A DNA stretch of 64,000 nucleotides, taken from the NCBI GenBank assembly GCA_011523655.1, contig WTGH01000041.1, forward strand, positions 1 to 64,000, given 5' to 3'. The translations under genes were made by a program, and so were the position numbers. This stretch comes from Rhodospirillaceae bacterium (lineage in GTDB: Bacteria > Pseudomonadota > Alphaproteobacteria > Bin65). The notes under the pieces are model-generated. The model ran no database searches. It was not told where the DNA came from and saw only the letters and a program-made list of their open reading frames with translations. Positions 1 through 9,571 of this stretch are shown one piece after another (position 1 is the stretch's first letter; each line of letters starts with the position of its first letter).

Positions 1-357
1 GGCTGCGCCATCGGCGATTTCGGCACCATCGCCTTCTTCCAGTTCACCGGCATCCCCTGGCCGACCCTGGCGATCATGGTCCTCGCGATCGTGAACGGCC
101 TGTTGACCTCCATCGCCCTGGAGACCTTCATCCTCGCCCGCCAGATGGACTTGCGGACGGCCTTCCGCACCGCCATCGGCATGTCCTTCATCTCGATGGT
201 CGCCATGGAGACCATGATGAACGCGGTCGACTGGGCGCTGACCGGCGGTGCCATGCTGACATGGTGGGTCGTGCCGCTCATGCTGGCTGCCGGCTTCGTC
301 ACGCCGCTACCCTACAACTACTGGCGGCTCAAGGCGCTCGGGCGGGCATGTCACTGA
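1..357 (+). CDS. DUF4396 domain membrane protein (5' end outside window)
   Basis: The reading frame is open from base 1, so only the C-terminal 118 residues are present. They hold two or three hydrophobic helices, a Met/Ala-rich stretch (MVAMETMMNAVDW) and a conserved-looking end (PLPYNYWRLKALG). I recognise this as the C-terminus of the DUF4396 integral membrane family, often found beside copper or heavy-metal genes. Its biochemical role is unknown. The TGA at 355-357 overlaps the start of the next gene (ATG at 348), so the two are translationally coupled and belong to the copper cluster downstream. Confidence 0.75.
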   Translation, partial: GCAIGDFGTIAFFQFTGIPWPTLAIMVLAIVNGLLTSIALETFILARQMDLRTAFRTAIGMSFISMVAMETMMNAVDWALTGGAMLTWWVVPLMLAAGFVTPLPYNYWRLKALGRACH

Positions 358-791
358 AGCAATCCGCGATATTGCTCGTGCTGGCCGGCGCGCTCGTCGC
401 CGGCGGATACTTCCTGTTCGGCGGTTCGGACCGCACGGCGAAAACGGGGGCCGCGTCCGAAGCGGGCGGCGCTCCGATGGTCTCGATAGACCTGCCGAAT
501 ACCCTGTCGGCCGCCGCGCAGGCCGGCAAACGGCTGTTCGACGCGAACTGCATCTCCTGCCACGGGCCGAATGCGGTGGGGCAGGAGGAACTCGGGCCGC
601 CGCTGGTTCACATCGTCTACGAACCCGGCCATCATGGCGACGAATCGTTCCAGCGGGCGGTCGCCGTCGGCGTCCGCGCCCATCACTGGCGGTTCGGCAA
701 CATGGCGCCGGTCGAGGGCTTGAGCCGTGACGACGTCGCCCTGATCGTGGCCTATATCCGGGAACTGCAACGGGCCAACGGCATCAACTGA
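348..791 (+). CDS. membrane-anchored c-type cytochrome
   Basis: 147-residue class I cytochrome c. Residues 5-24 form a hydrophobic signal anchor. The haem-binding motif CISCH lies at residues 68-72, and Met119 in GNMAPVEGL is the likely distal ligand. It would be exported by Sec and matured by the Ccm system, acting as a periplasmic electron carrier. The ATG at 348 overlaps the end of the DUF4396 gene and copC follows 9 nt downstream, so it probably serves this copper cluster, perhaps as electron acceptor of the multicopper oxidase. That partner is inference. Confidence 0.88.
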   Translation: MSLKQSAILLVLAGALVAGGYFLFGGSDRTAKTGAASEAGGAPMVSIDLPNTLSAAAQAGKRLFDANCISCHGPNAVGQEELGPPLVHIVYEPGHHGDESFQRAVAVGVRAHHWRFGNMAPVEGLSRDDVALIVAYIRELQRANGIN

Positions 792-800
792 AGACGAGCC

Positions 801-1142
801 ATGAAGCCAATCCTGCTGGCCGGCCTGCTGTTCCTGGGCGCGACGACGGCATTCGCGCATTCGAAGCTGAATACGACGGAGCCGGCCGACGGCGCGGTGC
901 TGGCGCAGGCGCCGCCGCACATTGTCCTCACCTTCGCCAAGCGTATCCGTCTGACGCGGGTGCGCATGACCCATGATGCCGGCGATACGGTCGATCTCGA
1001 TCTGGGCGAACAGACAGCGTTCGCGACCCGGTTCGAGCTGCCGCTCAAGGACATGGGCAGCGGCCTTTACCGGATCGAATGGCGCGGTCTCTCGGGCGAC
1101 GGGCATGCCATGCGCAAGACCGTCACCTTCCGGGTGCAATGA
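801..1142 (+). CDS. copC: CopC-type periplasmic copper-binding protein
   Basis: 113 residues. A signal peptide (about residues 1-19, ending in AFA) is followed by a mature N-terminus starting with His (HSKLNTTEPADG), which in CopC supplies Cu(II) through the amino-terminal His brace. The end of the domain has the typical GDGHAMRKTVTFRV strand with a second His. CopC proteins are small beta-barrel copper carriers in the periplasm that work with the membrane protein CopD encoded immediately downstream (3-nt gap). Length matches single-domain CopC. Confidence 0.92.
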   Translation: MKPILLAGLLFLGATTAFAHSKLNTTEPADGAVLAQAPPHIVLTFAKRIRLTRVRMTHDAGDTVDLDLGEQTAFATRFELPLKDMGSGLYRIEWRGLSGDGHAMRKTVTFRVQ

Positions 1143-1145
1143 GTC

Positions 1146-2024
1146 GTGCCGGACACCTGGGAACTGGCTTCGACACTGGCGAAGTTCCTGCTCTATCTCG
1201 GCGTGCTGGGAAGCATCGGCCTGGTTCTGGTGCGCATCGTCTTTGCCCGCGAGACCCGCGGGCTGCATGGCGATTCGGTCCGGCGGGCGACCGCGCTTGC
1301 CGCGCTCGCATTGCTGGCCGCCGGCATCGGCTTCGCGCTGAAGGGCGCCGCCATGACCGGCGAGCTATCGGGCATGACCGACCCCGAGATGCTGGGCCTG
1401 CTGTGGCAGACTCCGGCGGGTACGGCGTTCGCTTACCGTGTCGCCGGCCTCGGTTTGGTCCTTGTCGGGCTCCGGCTGGCCGGGATCGGCCTGCCGATCG
1501 CCGCTGCCGGCGGCCTTCTGGCGCTGTGGTCGTTTTCCCGGATCGGGCATGTCTCGGATGCGGGGGCGCTCTGGCTCGAATTCCTGCTTCTGCTGCATCT
1601 CGCCGGCGCCGCCTTCTGGATCGGAATCCTCTCGCCGCTCCGCACGCTTTCCGGGGCCCCCGAAAGCCTTTCGCTCGCGGCCGGGCTGGGGTACCGCTTC
1701 GGTCGCATCGCCGCCATCACGGTGCCGCTGCTGATCGCCGCGGGGATCGTCATGGCATGGCGGCTGCTGGGCAGCGTGGAAGCCTTGCTGGAGACTGGCT
1801 ACGGTCTCACGCTGCTCGCCAAAATCGGAGTCGTCGCCTGTCTGCTCGCAGCCGCGGCGGCCAACAAGCTCCGTTTCGTTCCCGCCATGACGGCGGGCGA
1901 CAGGAGGGCGGCGGTGGCCCTGCGCCGCTCCATCGCCGTCGAGTGGGCCGCGATCTGTCTGGTTCTCCTGGTGACCGCCGCGCTCACCACCCTGCAGGGA
2001 GCGCCGGCGGAGGGTAGCCAATGA
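1146..2024 (+). CDS. copD: CopD-family inner membrane copper protein
   Basis: 292 residues with about eight hydrophobic segments, starting at GTG 1146, three bases after copC stops. The CopD core lies around residues 140-270, including an LHLAGAAFWIG helix with His and Trp and a later AKIGVV..AAAANKLRF segment characteristic of the family. CopD is thought to carry copper across the inner membrane in partnership with CopC, whose gene directly precedes it. The last codons overlap the multicopper oxidase start (ATGA, 2021-2024), so the genes are translationally coupled. Transport direction cannot be read from the sequence. Confidence 0.9.
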   Translation: MPDTWELASTLAKFLLYLGVLGSIGLVLVRIVFARETRGLHGDSVRRATALAALALLAAGIGFALKGAAMTGELSGMTDPEMLGLLWQTPAGTAFAYRVAGLGLVLVGLRLAGIGLPIAAAGGLLALWSFSRIGHVSDAGALWLEFLLLLHLAGAAFWIGILSPLRTLSGAPESLSLAAGLGYRFGRIAAITVPLLIAAGIVMAWRLLGSVEALLETGYGLTLLAKIGVVACLLAAAAANKLRFVPAMTAGDRRAAVALRRSIAVEWAAICLVLLVTAALTTLQGAPAEGSQ

Positions 2025-3319
2025 ACCGAAGAAAGTTTCTTGCCTGCTCGGCCGTGGCGGCCCTCCTCCCCAAGACGGCCTGGGCGACTCCGGCATTCCG
2101 GCTGAAAGCCGGGCCCGTTGACGCCCGGATCCTGTCCGGGGGCGAGGGCCTTACCCCGATGCTCGGCTTTAACGGCTCGACTCCCGGGCCTGAACTGCGC
2201 GTGCGGCAGGGGGACCGGGTGCCGGTCGCCTTCGAGAACGGATCGGGCCGACCTTCGGCCATCCACTGGCACGGCATCCATCTCGAAAACGCAATGGACG
2301 GGGTGCCGGAGCTGACCCAGGGGGCAGTCCCGCCGGGAGCGACCTTCCGCTATGCGTTCGACGCGCCTTACGCCGGCACCTACTGGTACCATGCCCACCA
2401 CCGCTCCTGGGAGCAGGTCGCCAGGGGGCTATACGGCCCGCTGATCGTCGAGGAGCCGGACCCGCCCGCCGTCGATCGCGACATCGTTGTCGTGCTCGAC
2501 GACTGGCGGCTGGACGACGCCGGACGGCTGCACGAAAGCTTCGGTAACCGGCACGACTTCTCCCATGCCGGCCGGATGGGCAACGTCGCCCGGGCGCTGT
2601 TCTCACACGACACGATCCGGCGCGGCGACCGCATCCGCCTGCGCCTCATCAATACGGCCACCGCGCGGATGTTCCCGGTGAGGATCGCCGGGGGAACCGG
2701 CAAGGTCGTGGCCCATGACGGGATGCCGCTTGCCGAGCCTGCGCCGCTCGAAGACCTGCTGCTCGCCCCGGCGCAGCGGACCGACGTCATCCTCGACGTT
2801 GCGGAACCGGTGTCGTTCGGCCTTCGGACCCGCGAGGGTCTCTACAGGTTGGGCACCCTCGCCGCCGGCGGATCGAATCCCGCGCCGTTCGATACGCCGA
2901 TCCGGCCCCTGCCGCCGGCCCGGACGCCTGCGCCCGACCGGAACGGGGCGGTCCGCCTCACCCTCGTCATGCAGGGCGGCGCCATGGGCGGGCGGCACGT
3001 CGGCAGCGACTTCTGGGCCTTCAATGACCGCTCGGGCATGCCCGAGGTGCCGTGGCATCGCTTCGCCCGCGGCGAGACGGCTCTGATCACGCTGCGCAAC
3101 GACACCGCGTTTCCGCACGGCATCCACCTGCACGGCCACCATTTCCACGAGGTCCGCGACGACGGCGCCCTCGGCCGCTACCGGGACACGACGCTGGTCG
3201 ATCGGCAGGCGAGCCGCGACATCGTCTGCGTGTTCGACAATCCCGGCAAATGGCTCCTGCACTGCCACACGCTCGGCCACCAGGCGTCCGGCATGAAGAC
3301 ATGGGTGGAGGTGGCATGA
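2021..3319 (+). CDS. Tat-exported multicopper oxidase (CopA/CueO type)
   Basis: 432 residues. The N-terminus has a twin-arginine signal (NRRKFLACSAVAALLP), expected because these oxidases are exported folded with copper. Three cupredoxin domains follow. Copper motifs are visible: HWHGIHLENAMDGVP (about residues 86-100), YWYHAHHRSWEQ (about 120-131), HGIHLHGHHFHE (about 366-377) and HCHTLGHQASGM (414-425), the last giving the T1 Cys and axial Met. It probably oxidises Cu(I) or phenolic substrates in the periplasm. The protein is shorter than typical CueO/CopA (about 500-600 residues) and lacks a Met-rich insert. Confidence 0.92.
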   Translation: MNRRKFLACSAVAALLPKTAWATPAFRLKAGPVDARILSGGEGLTPMLGFNGSTPGPELRVRQGDRVPVAFENGSGRPSAIHWHGIHLENAMDGVPELTQGAVPPGATFRYAFDAPYAGTYWYHAHHRSWEQVARGLYGPLIVEEPDPPAVDRDIVVVLDDWRLDDAGRLHESFGNRHDFSHAGRMGNVARALFSHDTIRRGDRIRLRLINTATARMFPVRIAGGTGKVVAHDGMPLAEPAPLEDLLLAPAQRTDVILDVAEPVSFGLRTREGLYRLGTLAAGGSNPAPFDTPIRPLPPARTPAPDRNGAVRLTLVMQGGAMGGRHVGSDFWAFNDRSGMPEVPWHRFARGETALITLRNDTAFPHGIHLHGHHFHEVRDDGALGRYRDTTLVDRQASRDIVCVFDNPGKWLLHCHTLGHQASGMKTWVEVA

Positions 3320-3417
3320 TGCGCGCCCTACTGCCGGTGCTCCTGCTCCGGCCCGCCCTGGCCCTCGCCGACCACGAGTTCGACGACCGCAACATCGGCA
3401 ACGGGCAGGTCCTGTAA
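3316..3417 (+). pseudogene. truncated cytochrome c: signal peptide and pre-haem stub only
   Basis: The ATGATG at 3316 overlaps the oxidase stop codon and opens a 33-codon frame with a clean signal peptide (RALLPVLLLRPALALA) followed by DHEFDDRNIGNGQVL and then TAA. The short mature part looks like the N-terminal helix that precedes the CxxCH haem motif in small cytochromes c. The haem motif and the rest of the protein are absent from all three plus frames before the next gene at 3460. I read it as a deletion remnant of a second cluster cytochrome. A functional short peptide cannot be excluded. Confidence 0.55.
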
Positions 3418-3459
3418 CCGTCCGGATCCTTCTTCCGGCATCTGCAAACGGAGGCACCA

Positions 3460-3894
3460 TTGAGCACATCGACAAGGCTGGCGTCGAAGGAGAGGACAGC
3501 CACCGGCGGTCCCGCCGCGAAACGCAGCCTGTTCGTGCGATACGGAATGCTGGTCTGCTGCATCGCCATGACGCTGCCGATCGCGGGCTACCTGCTGAGC
3601 GGTGGCACGTTCGGCGGTCTGCTCGACAACCTGGCGCTGGCGGTGCCGCTGGTCGCCTGCGTCGGCACGCATTTCGCGCTGCATCGCCTCACCGGCAAGT
3701 CCTGTCACGGCGGGCATGACGAAAGGGATGCGCCGGTGCGCCCGTCCGGGCCCGGCGAAACGCCGGGTGGCGCGTCAACGCACTGGACCGACGTAATCCA
3801 CGGCGACCGGCCCGGCCCCCCGGCCGCGCCGACGAACGCGGCCGTCCGGCCGAATGCGCAATCTCGTGGTTTCGAAAATGGAGCGCAGGAATGA
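3460..3894 (+). CDS. small membrane protein with CHGGH motif (DUF2933-like)
   Basis: 144 residues from TTG 3460, chosen because of the ACGGAGG ribosome site just upstream. A basic N-terminus precedes two hydrophobic helices (about residues 28-47 and 52-71), then HFALHRLTGKSCHGGHD, a His/Cys-rich motif that could bind metal, and a Pro/Gly-rich tail without predicted structure. The short two-helix plan with a C-terminal HxxHGGH-like motif recalls the DUF2933 proteins found in copper-efflux clusters, but the family assignment is tentative. It overlaps the next gene by 4 nt. Confidence 0.6.
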   Translation: MSTSTRLASKERTATGGPAAKRSLFVRYGMLVCCIAMTLPIAGYLLSGGTFGGLLDNLALAVPLVACVGTHFALHRLTGKSCHGGHDERDAPVRPSGPGETPGGASTHWTDVIHGDRPGPPAAPTNAAVRPNAQSRGFENGAQE

Positions 3895-4691
3895 ACCGAC
3901 CGCTGAACCCGGTAATTCTGTCGGGCGTCGCCGCGAGAACCATGCGGCACGCCGCCATCGCGATCGCCGCAGCGATTCTCGCCACCACGGTCATGCCGGT
4001 CGGCAGCCGGGCGGAGACGCCCGCCGCCGCGCCGCCCGACAGGGACGCCGTCCGTAAGATCGTCAGGGAATACCTGCTCGAGCATCCCGAAGTCATCGAG
4101 GAAGCCATCCGGATTCTGCAGGCGAGGCAGCAATCCCGGGAACAGGAGCGCGTCCGGGCGGCCATCCGCCGGCACGGCGAGGCATTGCGGGCCCATCCGA
4201 TGTCCCCGGTCTCCGGCAACCCGAACGGAGACGTCACCCTGGTCGAGTTCTTCGACTACCAGTGCGGCTACTGCAAGCGCTCGCTCAAGCCGGTGAAGGA
4301 TCTGCTGGCGACCGACGGGCAGCTTCGCATCGTCTGGAAGGAGTTTCCGATCCTCGGTCCGGCCTCGCGCTTCGCGGCGCGCGCGGCGATGGCTTCCGTC
4401 AAGCAGGGGCGCTATTTCGCGTTCCACGTCGCGCTCATGGGCTCGCGCGGAAAGCTGACGGCAGACAGGGTCATGGCCATTGCCGGCGATGTCGGTCTCG
4501 ACGTGCGGCGCCTGCGCCGCGACATGGAGGATCCGGCGATCGAGGCGTATATCGACGAGACGATCCGCCTGGCCCGGGCCCTCGGAATCAACGGCACGCC
4601 TGCTTTCGTGATCGGCGACACGCTGGTTCCGGGCGCCGTGGGTCTCGCCCGCCTGAGGGAGATCGTCGCCGCGGCCCGGTCCGGCGACTAG
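3891..4691 (+). CDS. periplasmic DsbA/ScsC-like thioredoxin-fold protein
   Basis: 266 residues. A signal peptide region ends near residue 41 (AAIAIAAAILATTVMPVGSRA). A charged helical segment (about 50-100, EYLLEHPEVIEEAIRIL) resembles the ScsC N-terminal oligomerisation domain, and the thioredoxin fold follows. The active site CGYC is at 125-128 and the cis-Pro loop is GTPAFVIGD near the C-terminus. ScsC proteins catalyse periplasmic disulfide isomerisation or oxidation and protect against copper stress, which fits its place as last gene of the copper cluster. Start overlaps the preceding gene (ATGA). Confidence 0.88.
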   Translation: MNRPLNPVILSGVAARTMRHAAIAIAAAILATTVMPVGSRAETPAAAPPDRDAVRKIVREYLLEHPEVIEEAIRILQARQQSREQERVRAAIRRHGEALRAHPMSPVSGNPNGDVTLVEFFDYQCGYCKRSLKPVKDLLATDGQLRIVWKEFPILGPASRFAARAAMASVKQGRYFAFHVALMGSRGKLTADRVMAIAGDVGLDVRRLRRDMEDPAIEAYIDETIRLARALGINGTPAFVIGDTLVPGAVGLARLREIVAAARSGD

Positions 4692-4871
4692 GGAACAGTT
4701 GCGGCAGCGGCGCAGAGCGGTCGGCTAACGTCTTGTCGTTGCGAACCGGGGACGATTCGGCCCGCGGAAATTCGCCGGGCTGGCTCAGTGAGCCGTCGCC
4801 GTTCCCAGCCGGAACGGCGGTTCAGATAGAAACGGATACGCTGCGGGCTTTTGCACAACGCAAACCAGTAT

Positions 4872-4914
4872 TGAACTCAGAAAAAAATAAACTAAGTTTA
4901 TCGGACTAAGTTCA
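4872..4914 (+). promoter_or_regulatory. nested palindromic operator upstream of the toxin-antitoxin pair
   Basis: A perfect 7-bp inverted repeat (ATAAACT-A-AGTTTAT, 4887-4901) lies inside a second one (TGAACTCAG at 4872-4880 with CTAAGTTCA at 4906-4914, 8 of 9 paired). Both share nearly the same centre. ACTAAGTTTA and ACTAAGTTCA also form a direct repeat. The block ends 10 bp before the antitoxin ATG at 4925 and is AT-rich against GC-rich surroundings. Phd/YefM antitoxins repress their own operon by binding such palindromes. Confidence 0.7.
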
Positions 4915-4924
4915 GAGGCATCGG

Positions 4925-5161
4925 ATGAAAACCGTCAACATGCACGACGCCAAGACCAACCTGTCGCGCCTCGTCGCGGCGGCGGTCGCGGGCGAGCCCT
5001 TCATCATCGCGCGCGCCGGCAAACCGCTGGTCAAGGTCGAGGCGCTGGAGCAGCCGGACGCGCCGGAGAAACAGTTCGGCTTCATGGCCGGAAAGATCAA
5101 GGTGCCAGACGATTTCGACACGATGTTCGAGGACGAGATTGCAGAGATGTTCGGCGCGTGA
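4925..5161 (+). CDS. Phd/YefM-family antitoxin
   Basis: 78 residues. The N-terminal MKTVNMHDAKTNLSRLV is the classic Phd/YefM DNA-binding start, followed by GEPFIIARAGKPLVKV. The acidic C-terminus (DDFDTMFEDEIAEMFG) is the part that would wrap and inhibit the toxin. It overlaps the downstream PIN toxin gene by 4 nt (GTGA, 5158-5161), so the two are cotranslated. The palindromes at 4872-4914 are the expected autoregulatory site. The alternative is a VapB of another fold, but the sequence fits Phd better. Confidence 0.92.
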   Translation: MKTVNMHDAKTNLSRLVAAAVAGEPFIIARAGKPLVKVEALEQPDAPEKQFGFMAGKIKVPDDFDTMFEDEIAEMFGA

Positions 5162-5544
5162 GCTTGCTGCTCGACACCCATTTCCTGATCTGGATCGCCG
5201 ACGGCTCGCCTCGTCTGACGCCGGACGTCAGGCAACGGCTCCGGTCCCAGGAGGGCAGTCTTCTGTTCAGTGCGGCGAGTCTCTGGGAAATCGCGATCAA
5301 AAGCCGCCGCGGTCGGGACGATTTCCGGGTCGACGGCGCCGAATTGCGTCAAGGGCTTCTGGCCAGACGCTACGAGGAGCTGCCCGTGACCGGGCTACAC
5401 GCGCTCGAAACCGCCGCCCTGCCGGCAATCCATAGCGATCCGTTCGATCGGCTTCTGATCGCTCAGGCATGGTGCGAGGGGGTCACCCTGCTTACAGCGG
5501 ATTCAAAAGTCGCCCGCTATCCGGGGCCGATCGAACTGATTTGA
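5158..5544 (+). CDS. PIN-domain toxin (VapC-like ribonuclease)
   Basis: 128 residues from GTG 5158. PIN nuclease signature: LLLDTHFLIWI with Asp6, a second acidic residue in SLWEIAIK (Glu44), DPFDRLLIAQA (Asp94/Asp97) and LLTADSKV (Asp115). This acidic cluster binds Mg2+ and cleaves RNA, usually a tRNA or rRNA in VapC toxins. The gene is complete and all catalytic positions are present, so the toxin should be active. It pairs with the antitoxin immediately upstream. Confidence 0.92.
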   Translation: MSLLLDTHFLIWIADGSPRLTPDVRQRLRSQEGSLLFSAASLWEIAIKSRRGRDDFRVDGAELRQGLLARRYEELPVTGLHALETAALPAIHSDPFDRLLIAQAWCEGVTLLTADSKVARYPGPIELI

Positions 5545-5586
5545 GCGCGCCGGCCGTGTGCCGGCGTTGAACCGGCGGTGTTGCCG

Positions 5587-5940
5587 TCAGGCGGTCCCGG
5601 AAAGGCCCTTGCCCGCGAAATACTGTTCGAGCTCGCCTTCCTCGAACATCTCGCGGATGATGTCGCAGCCGCCGACGAATTCGCCTTTGACGTAAAGCTG
5701 CGGGATGGTCGGCCAGTTGCTGTAGGCCTTGATGCCCTCCCTTACCTCCATGTCGTCGAGCACGTTCACGCCTTTGAATTTGACGTTCATGTGCGACAGG
5801 ATCTGGACCACCGCCGCCGAGAAGCCGCACTGGGGAAAGACCGGCGTCCCTTTCATGAACAGGACGACGTCCTGGTCGTCGATCTCGGTCTTGATGCGGT
5901 CGAACACGGGATGGTCGGCGGGAGCGGCGGCCTGGGTCAT
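5587..5940 (-). CDS. grxD: monothiol glutaredoxin, Grx4/GrxD family
   Basis: 117 residues if started at the ATG whose first base is 5940. The same frame is open up to 6021, but 5940 gives family length and has GAGGA upstream. Motif CGFS (in [13 protein letters not shown]) is the monothiol active site that ligates a [2Fe-2S] cluster with glutathione. [17 protein letters not shown] is the glutathione-binding part. GrxD delivers Fe-S clusters and pairs with BolA proteins, one of which is encoded immediately upstream. The last gene of a purL-bolA-grxD minus-strand operon, an arrangement common in Alphaproteobacteria. Confidence 0.95.
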   Translation of the reverse strand: MTQAAAPADHPVFDRIKTEIDDQDVVLFMKGTPVFPQCGFSAAVVQILSHMNVKFKGVNVLDDMEVREGIKAYSNWPTIPQLYVKGEFVGGCDIIREMFEEGELEQYFAGKGLSGTA

Positions 5941-6017
5941 GGGATGGTCCTCATCGGAAAGCGTTTGCGCCGGTTTGCGTTTGAAGAGCCCGAACATGGC
6001 AGCCGGTTCCTCCCGGC

Positions 6018-6248
6018 TCAAGGGGCGCTGGTGTTGAGGGCGAGGGCGTGCAGCACGCCGCCCATCCGGCCCTGGAGCGCGGCATAGACCATCTGGTGCT
6101 GCTGCACCCGGGTCTTGCCGGCGAATTCGGAAGAAACGACCTGAGCGGCATAGTGGTCGCCGTCGCCGGCGAGGTCCTGGATGGTCACCTGCGCGTCGGG
6201 CAGGGCCTGCTTGATCAGGGATTCGATCTCGCGTGCGTCCATCGCCAT
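6018..6248 (-). CDS. bolA: BolA-family protein (IbaG/BolA-like)
   Basis: 76 residues. Start [21 protein letters not shown]. An ATG six bases later (6242) is also possible. The fold region contains [19 protein letters not shown]-type [14 protein letters not shown] and a C-terminal HALAL helix. The conserved His residues (GDHY and the HALAL His) are the usual Fe-S or Grx contact points. BolA proteins form [2Fe-2S] heterodimers with monothiol glutaredoxins, which fits the neighbouring CGFS protein 77 nt downstream. It lies 31 nt downstream of purL in the same operon. Confidence 0.93.
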   Translation of the reverse strand: MAMDAREIESLIKQALPDAQVTIQDLAGDGDHYAAQVVSSEFAGKTRVQQHQMVYAALQGRMGGVLHALALNTSAP

Positions 6249-6279
6249 GGGCTGCGGCGCTCCGGCGGTCGTTCGTCGG

Positions 6280-8508
<2,229 letters not shown>

Positions 8509-8565
8509 GCGGCCGGCGTGGGCTTCCTGGAATGGAGTTCCGGTTCTACGTTCCGTCCGCCCATC

Positions 8566-8605
8566 CGTAAACCGCGCGGCGCCGGTCACATCCGCCCCAT
8601 GCGCC
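8566..8605 (+). repeat. 40-bp repeat, left copy
   Basis: CGTAAACCGCG.GGCGC.GG.CACATCCGCCCCATGCGCC (dots mark mismatches) matches 12999-13038 at 37 of 40 positions in direct orientation. The 3' half can fold as GGCGC...GCGCC. This copy lies just upstream of purL. The right copy lies just upstream of the first MFS gene. Everything between them is toxin-antitoxin and reverse transcriptase DNA. Confidence 0.8.
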
Positions 8606-8661
8606 CATCTTTGGCGCTATGTACGATTTGACATGCTGTCTTATTTAGGGGACAATTGGGT

Positions 8662-8949
8662 GTGGAAGTCGTCTACACGGAAACTTTCGGGAATTGGCTT
8701 CGCCGGCTTCGCGATCCACGGGCGAAAGCCGCAATAGTCTCCCGGATTGAGCGAATTGAGGACGGCAACTTCGGCGACCGCAAGTCGGTCGGCGGCGGCG
8801 TAAGCGAACTCCGGGTCGACGTCGGAAAAGGCTACCGCGTCTATTACACGATTCGGCGACGGGCGGTGGTCATTCTGCTATGCGGCGGCGACAAGTCGAG
8901 TCAGCAACGCGATGTGCGCCGTGCGCACCGGATCGCCGGTCAACTCTAG
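8662..8949 (+). CDS. RelE/ParE-superfamily toxin (HigB-like addiction killer)
   Basis: About 95 residues. GTG 8662 has AGGGGA at good spacing; TTG 8656 is the alternative. Sequence VEVVYTETFGNWLRRLRD, AKAAIVSRIERIEDGNFGD, GVSELRVDVGKGYRVYYT and VVILLCGGDKSSQ are the standard blocks of the putative addiction module killer protein family. These toxins are ribosome-dependent mRNA interferases. The gene precedes its antitoxin by 6 nt, the toxin-first order seen in higBA. It lies inside the 40-bp repeat pair. Confidence 0.9.
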   Translation: MEVVYTETFGNWLRRLRDPRAKAAIVSRIERIEDGNFGDRKSVGGGVSELRVDVGKGYRVYYTIRRRAVVILLCGGDKSSQQRDVRRAHRIAGQL

Positions 8950-8955
8950 GGAAGC

Positions 8956-9237
8956 ATGATGGAACTCAGGAAATTCGACCCGATCGACTTTCTCGACAGC
9001 GACGAGGCGCTGGTCGAATATCTGAACGTCGCGCTGGAAGAAAACGATCCGAAATACTTCGCCAAGGCGCTCGGCAACGTCGCGCGGGCGAAGGGGATGA
9101 CTTCGGTATCCGAAGCGACCGGGCTGGGCCGGCAAGCGCTCTATCGCTCGCTTTCCGGCGACGGCAATCCGCGCCTCGACACGCTGTTCAAGGTTCTCGA
9201 CATGCTGGATATGCGGCTTGCCGTGACACGGTACTGA
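8956..9237 (+). CDS. HigA-like antitoxin with helix-turn-helix
   Basis: 93 residues. N-terminal ELRKFDPIDFLDSDEALVEYLN and a C-terminal helix-turn-helix (VARAKGMTSVSEATGLGRQ, then ALYRSLSGDGNPRLDTL) identify the putative addiction module antidote family. It would neutralise the toxin upstream and repress the operon. ATG 8956 is followed at once by a second ATG (8959), so the start is uncertain by one codon. The GC content is still like the host. The AT-rich reverse transcriptase locus begins about 200 bp downstream. Confidence 0.9.
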   Translation: MMELRKFDPIDFLDSDEALVEYLNVALEENDPKYFAKALGNVARAKGMTSVSEATGLGRQALYRSLSGDGNPRLDTLFKVLDMLDMRLAVTRY

Positions 9238-9410
9238 CCAGAACGCGGCGCCTCTGATCCTTGAGGCACGTCTGCGAAATGGACCCGGACAAAACGTTCT
9301 CGAAGATTGTTTGAATAGGGTCGGCACATTCATGCCGCCTTCCTTCTCCAGCAGCCAGCCTGAATCTCAACCATGAGACCAAAGGAATTCCTCACGAATC
9401 ACTCAAGGGG

Positions 9411-9571
9411 AAATGCTCTAGTGGAGCCGGGGGTGTGCCCGATGTGTGTGCGATTTCTCGCTCCGAATACTTAGCTCGCAGGATCGTATACGATCCAACA
9501 AGCGACAGCATTGGTCTGACCCTTCTTTGAAGAAGGTTAAAGGCACATCCCCAACCCCATGCAACCATACG
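9411..9571 (-). ncRNA. candidate structured RNA of the reverse transcriptase system, with an ACACACA motif
   Basis: No gene lies between the antitoxin stop and the end of drt3b. Read on the minus strand, this segment has hairpins in series: CCTTCTT-CA-AAGAAGG (9521-9536), GGATCGTATACGATCC (9481-9496), GCGA-GAAA-TCGC (9450-9461), then directly ACACACA (9443-9449), then GGG-CACA-CCC (9431-9440). GGAGC/GCTCC (9460-9464 with 9423-9427) could close the last part. DRT3 systems, as I recall them, use a noncoding RNA with an ACACAC template for Drt3a. Ends are approximate. The role is inference from structure and position. Confidence 0.5.
9440..9451 (+). repeat. 12-bp direct repeat CGATGTGTGTGC, left copy
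   Basis: Identical to 12865-12876. The two copies sit almost exactly where base composition switches from GC-rich to AT-rich and back, enclosing both reverse transcriptase genes. It may be a target-site or attachment duplication of the AT-rich insertion, or the shared template-like motif of an RNA. The copy here overlaps the ACACACA motif of the candidate RNA. Confidence 0.6.
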
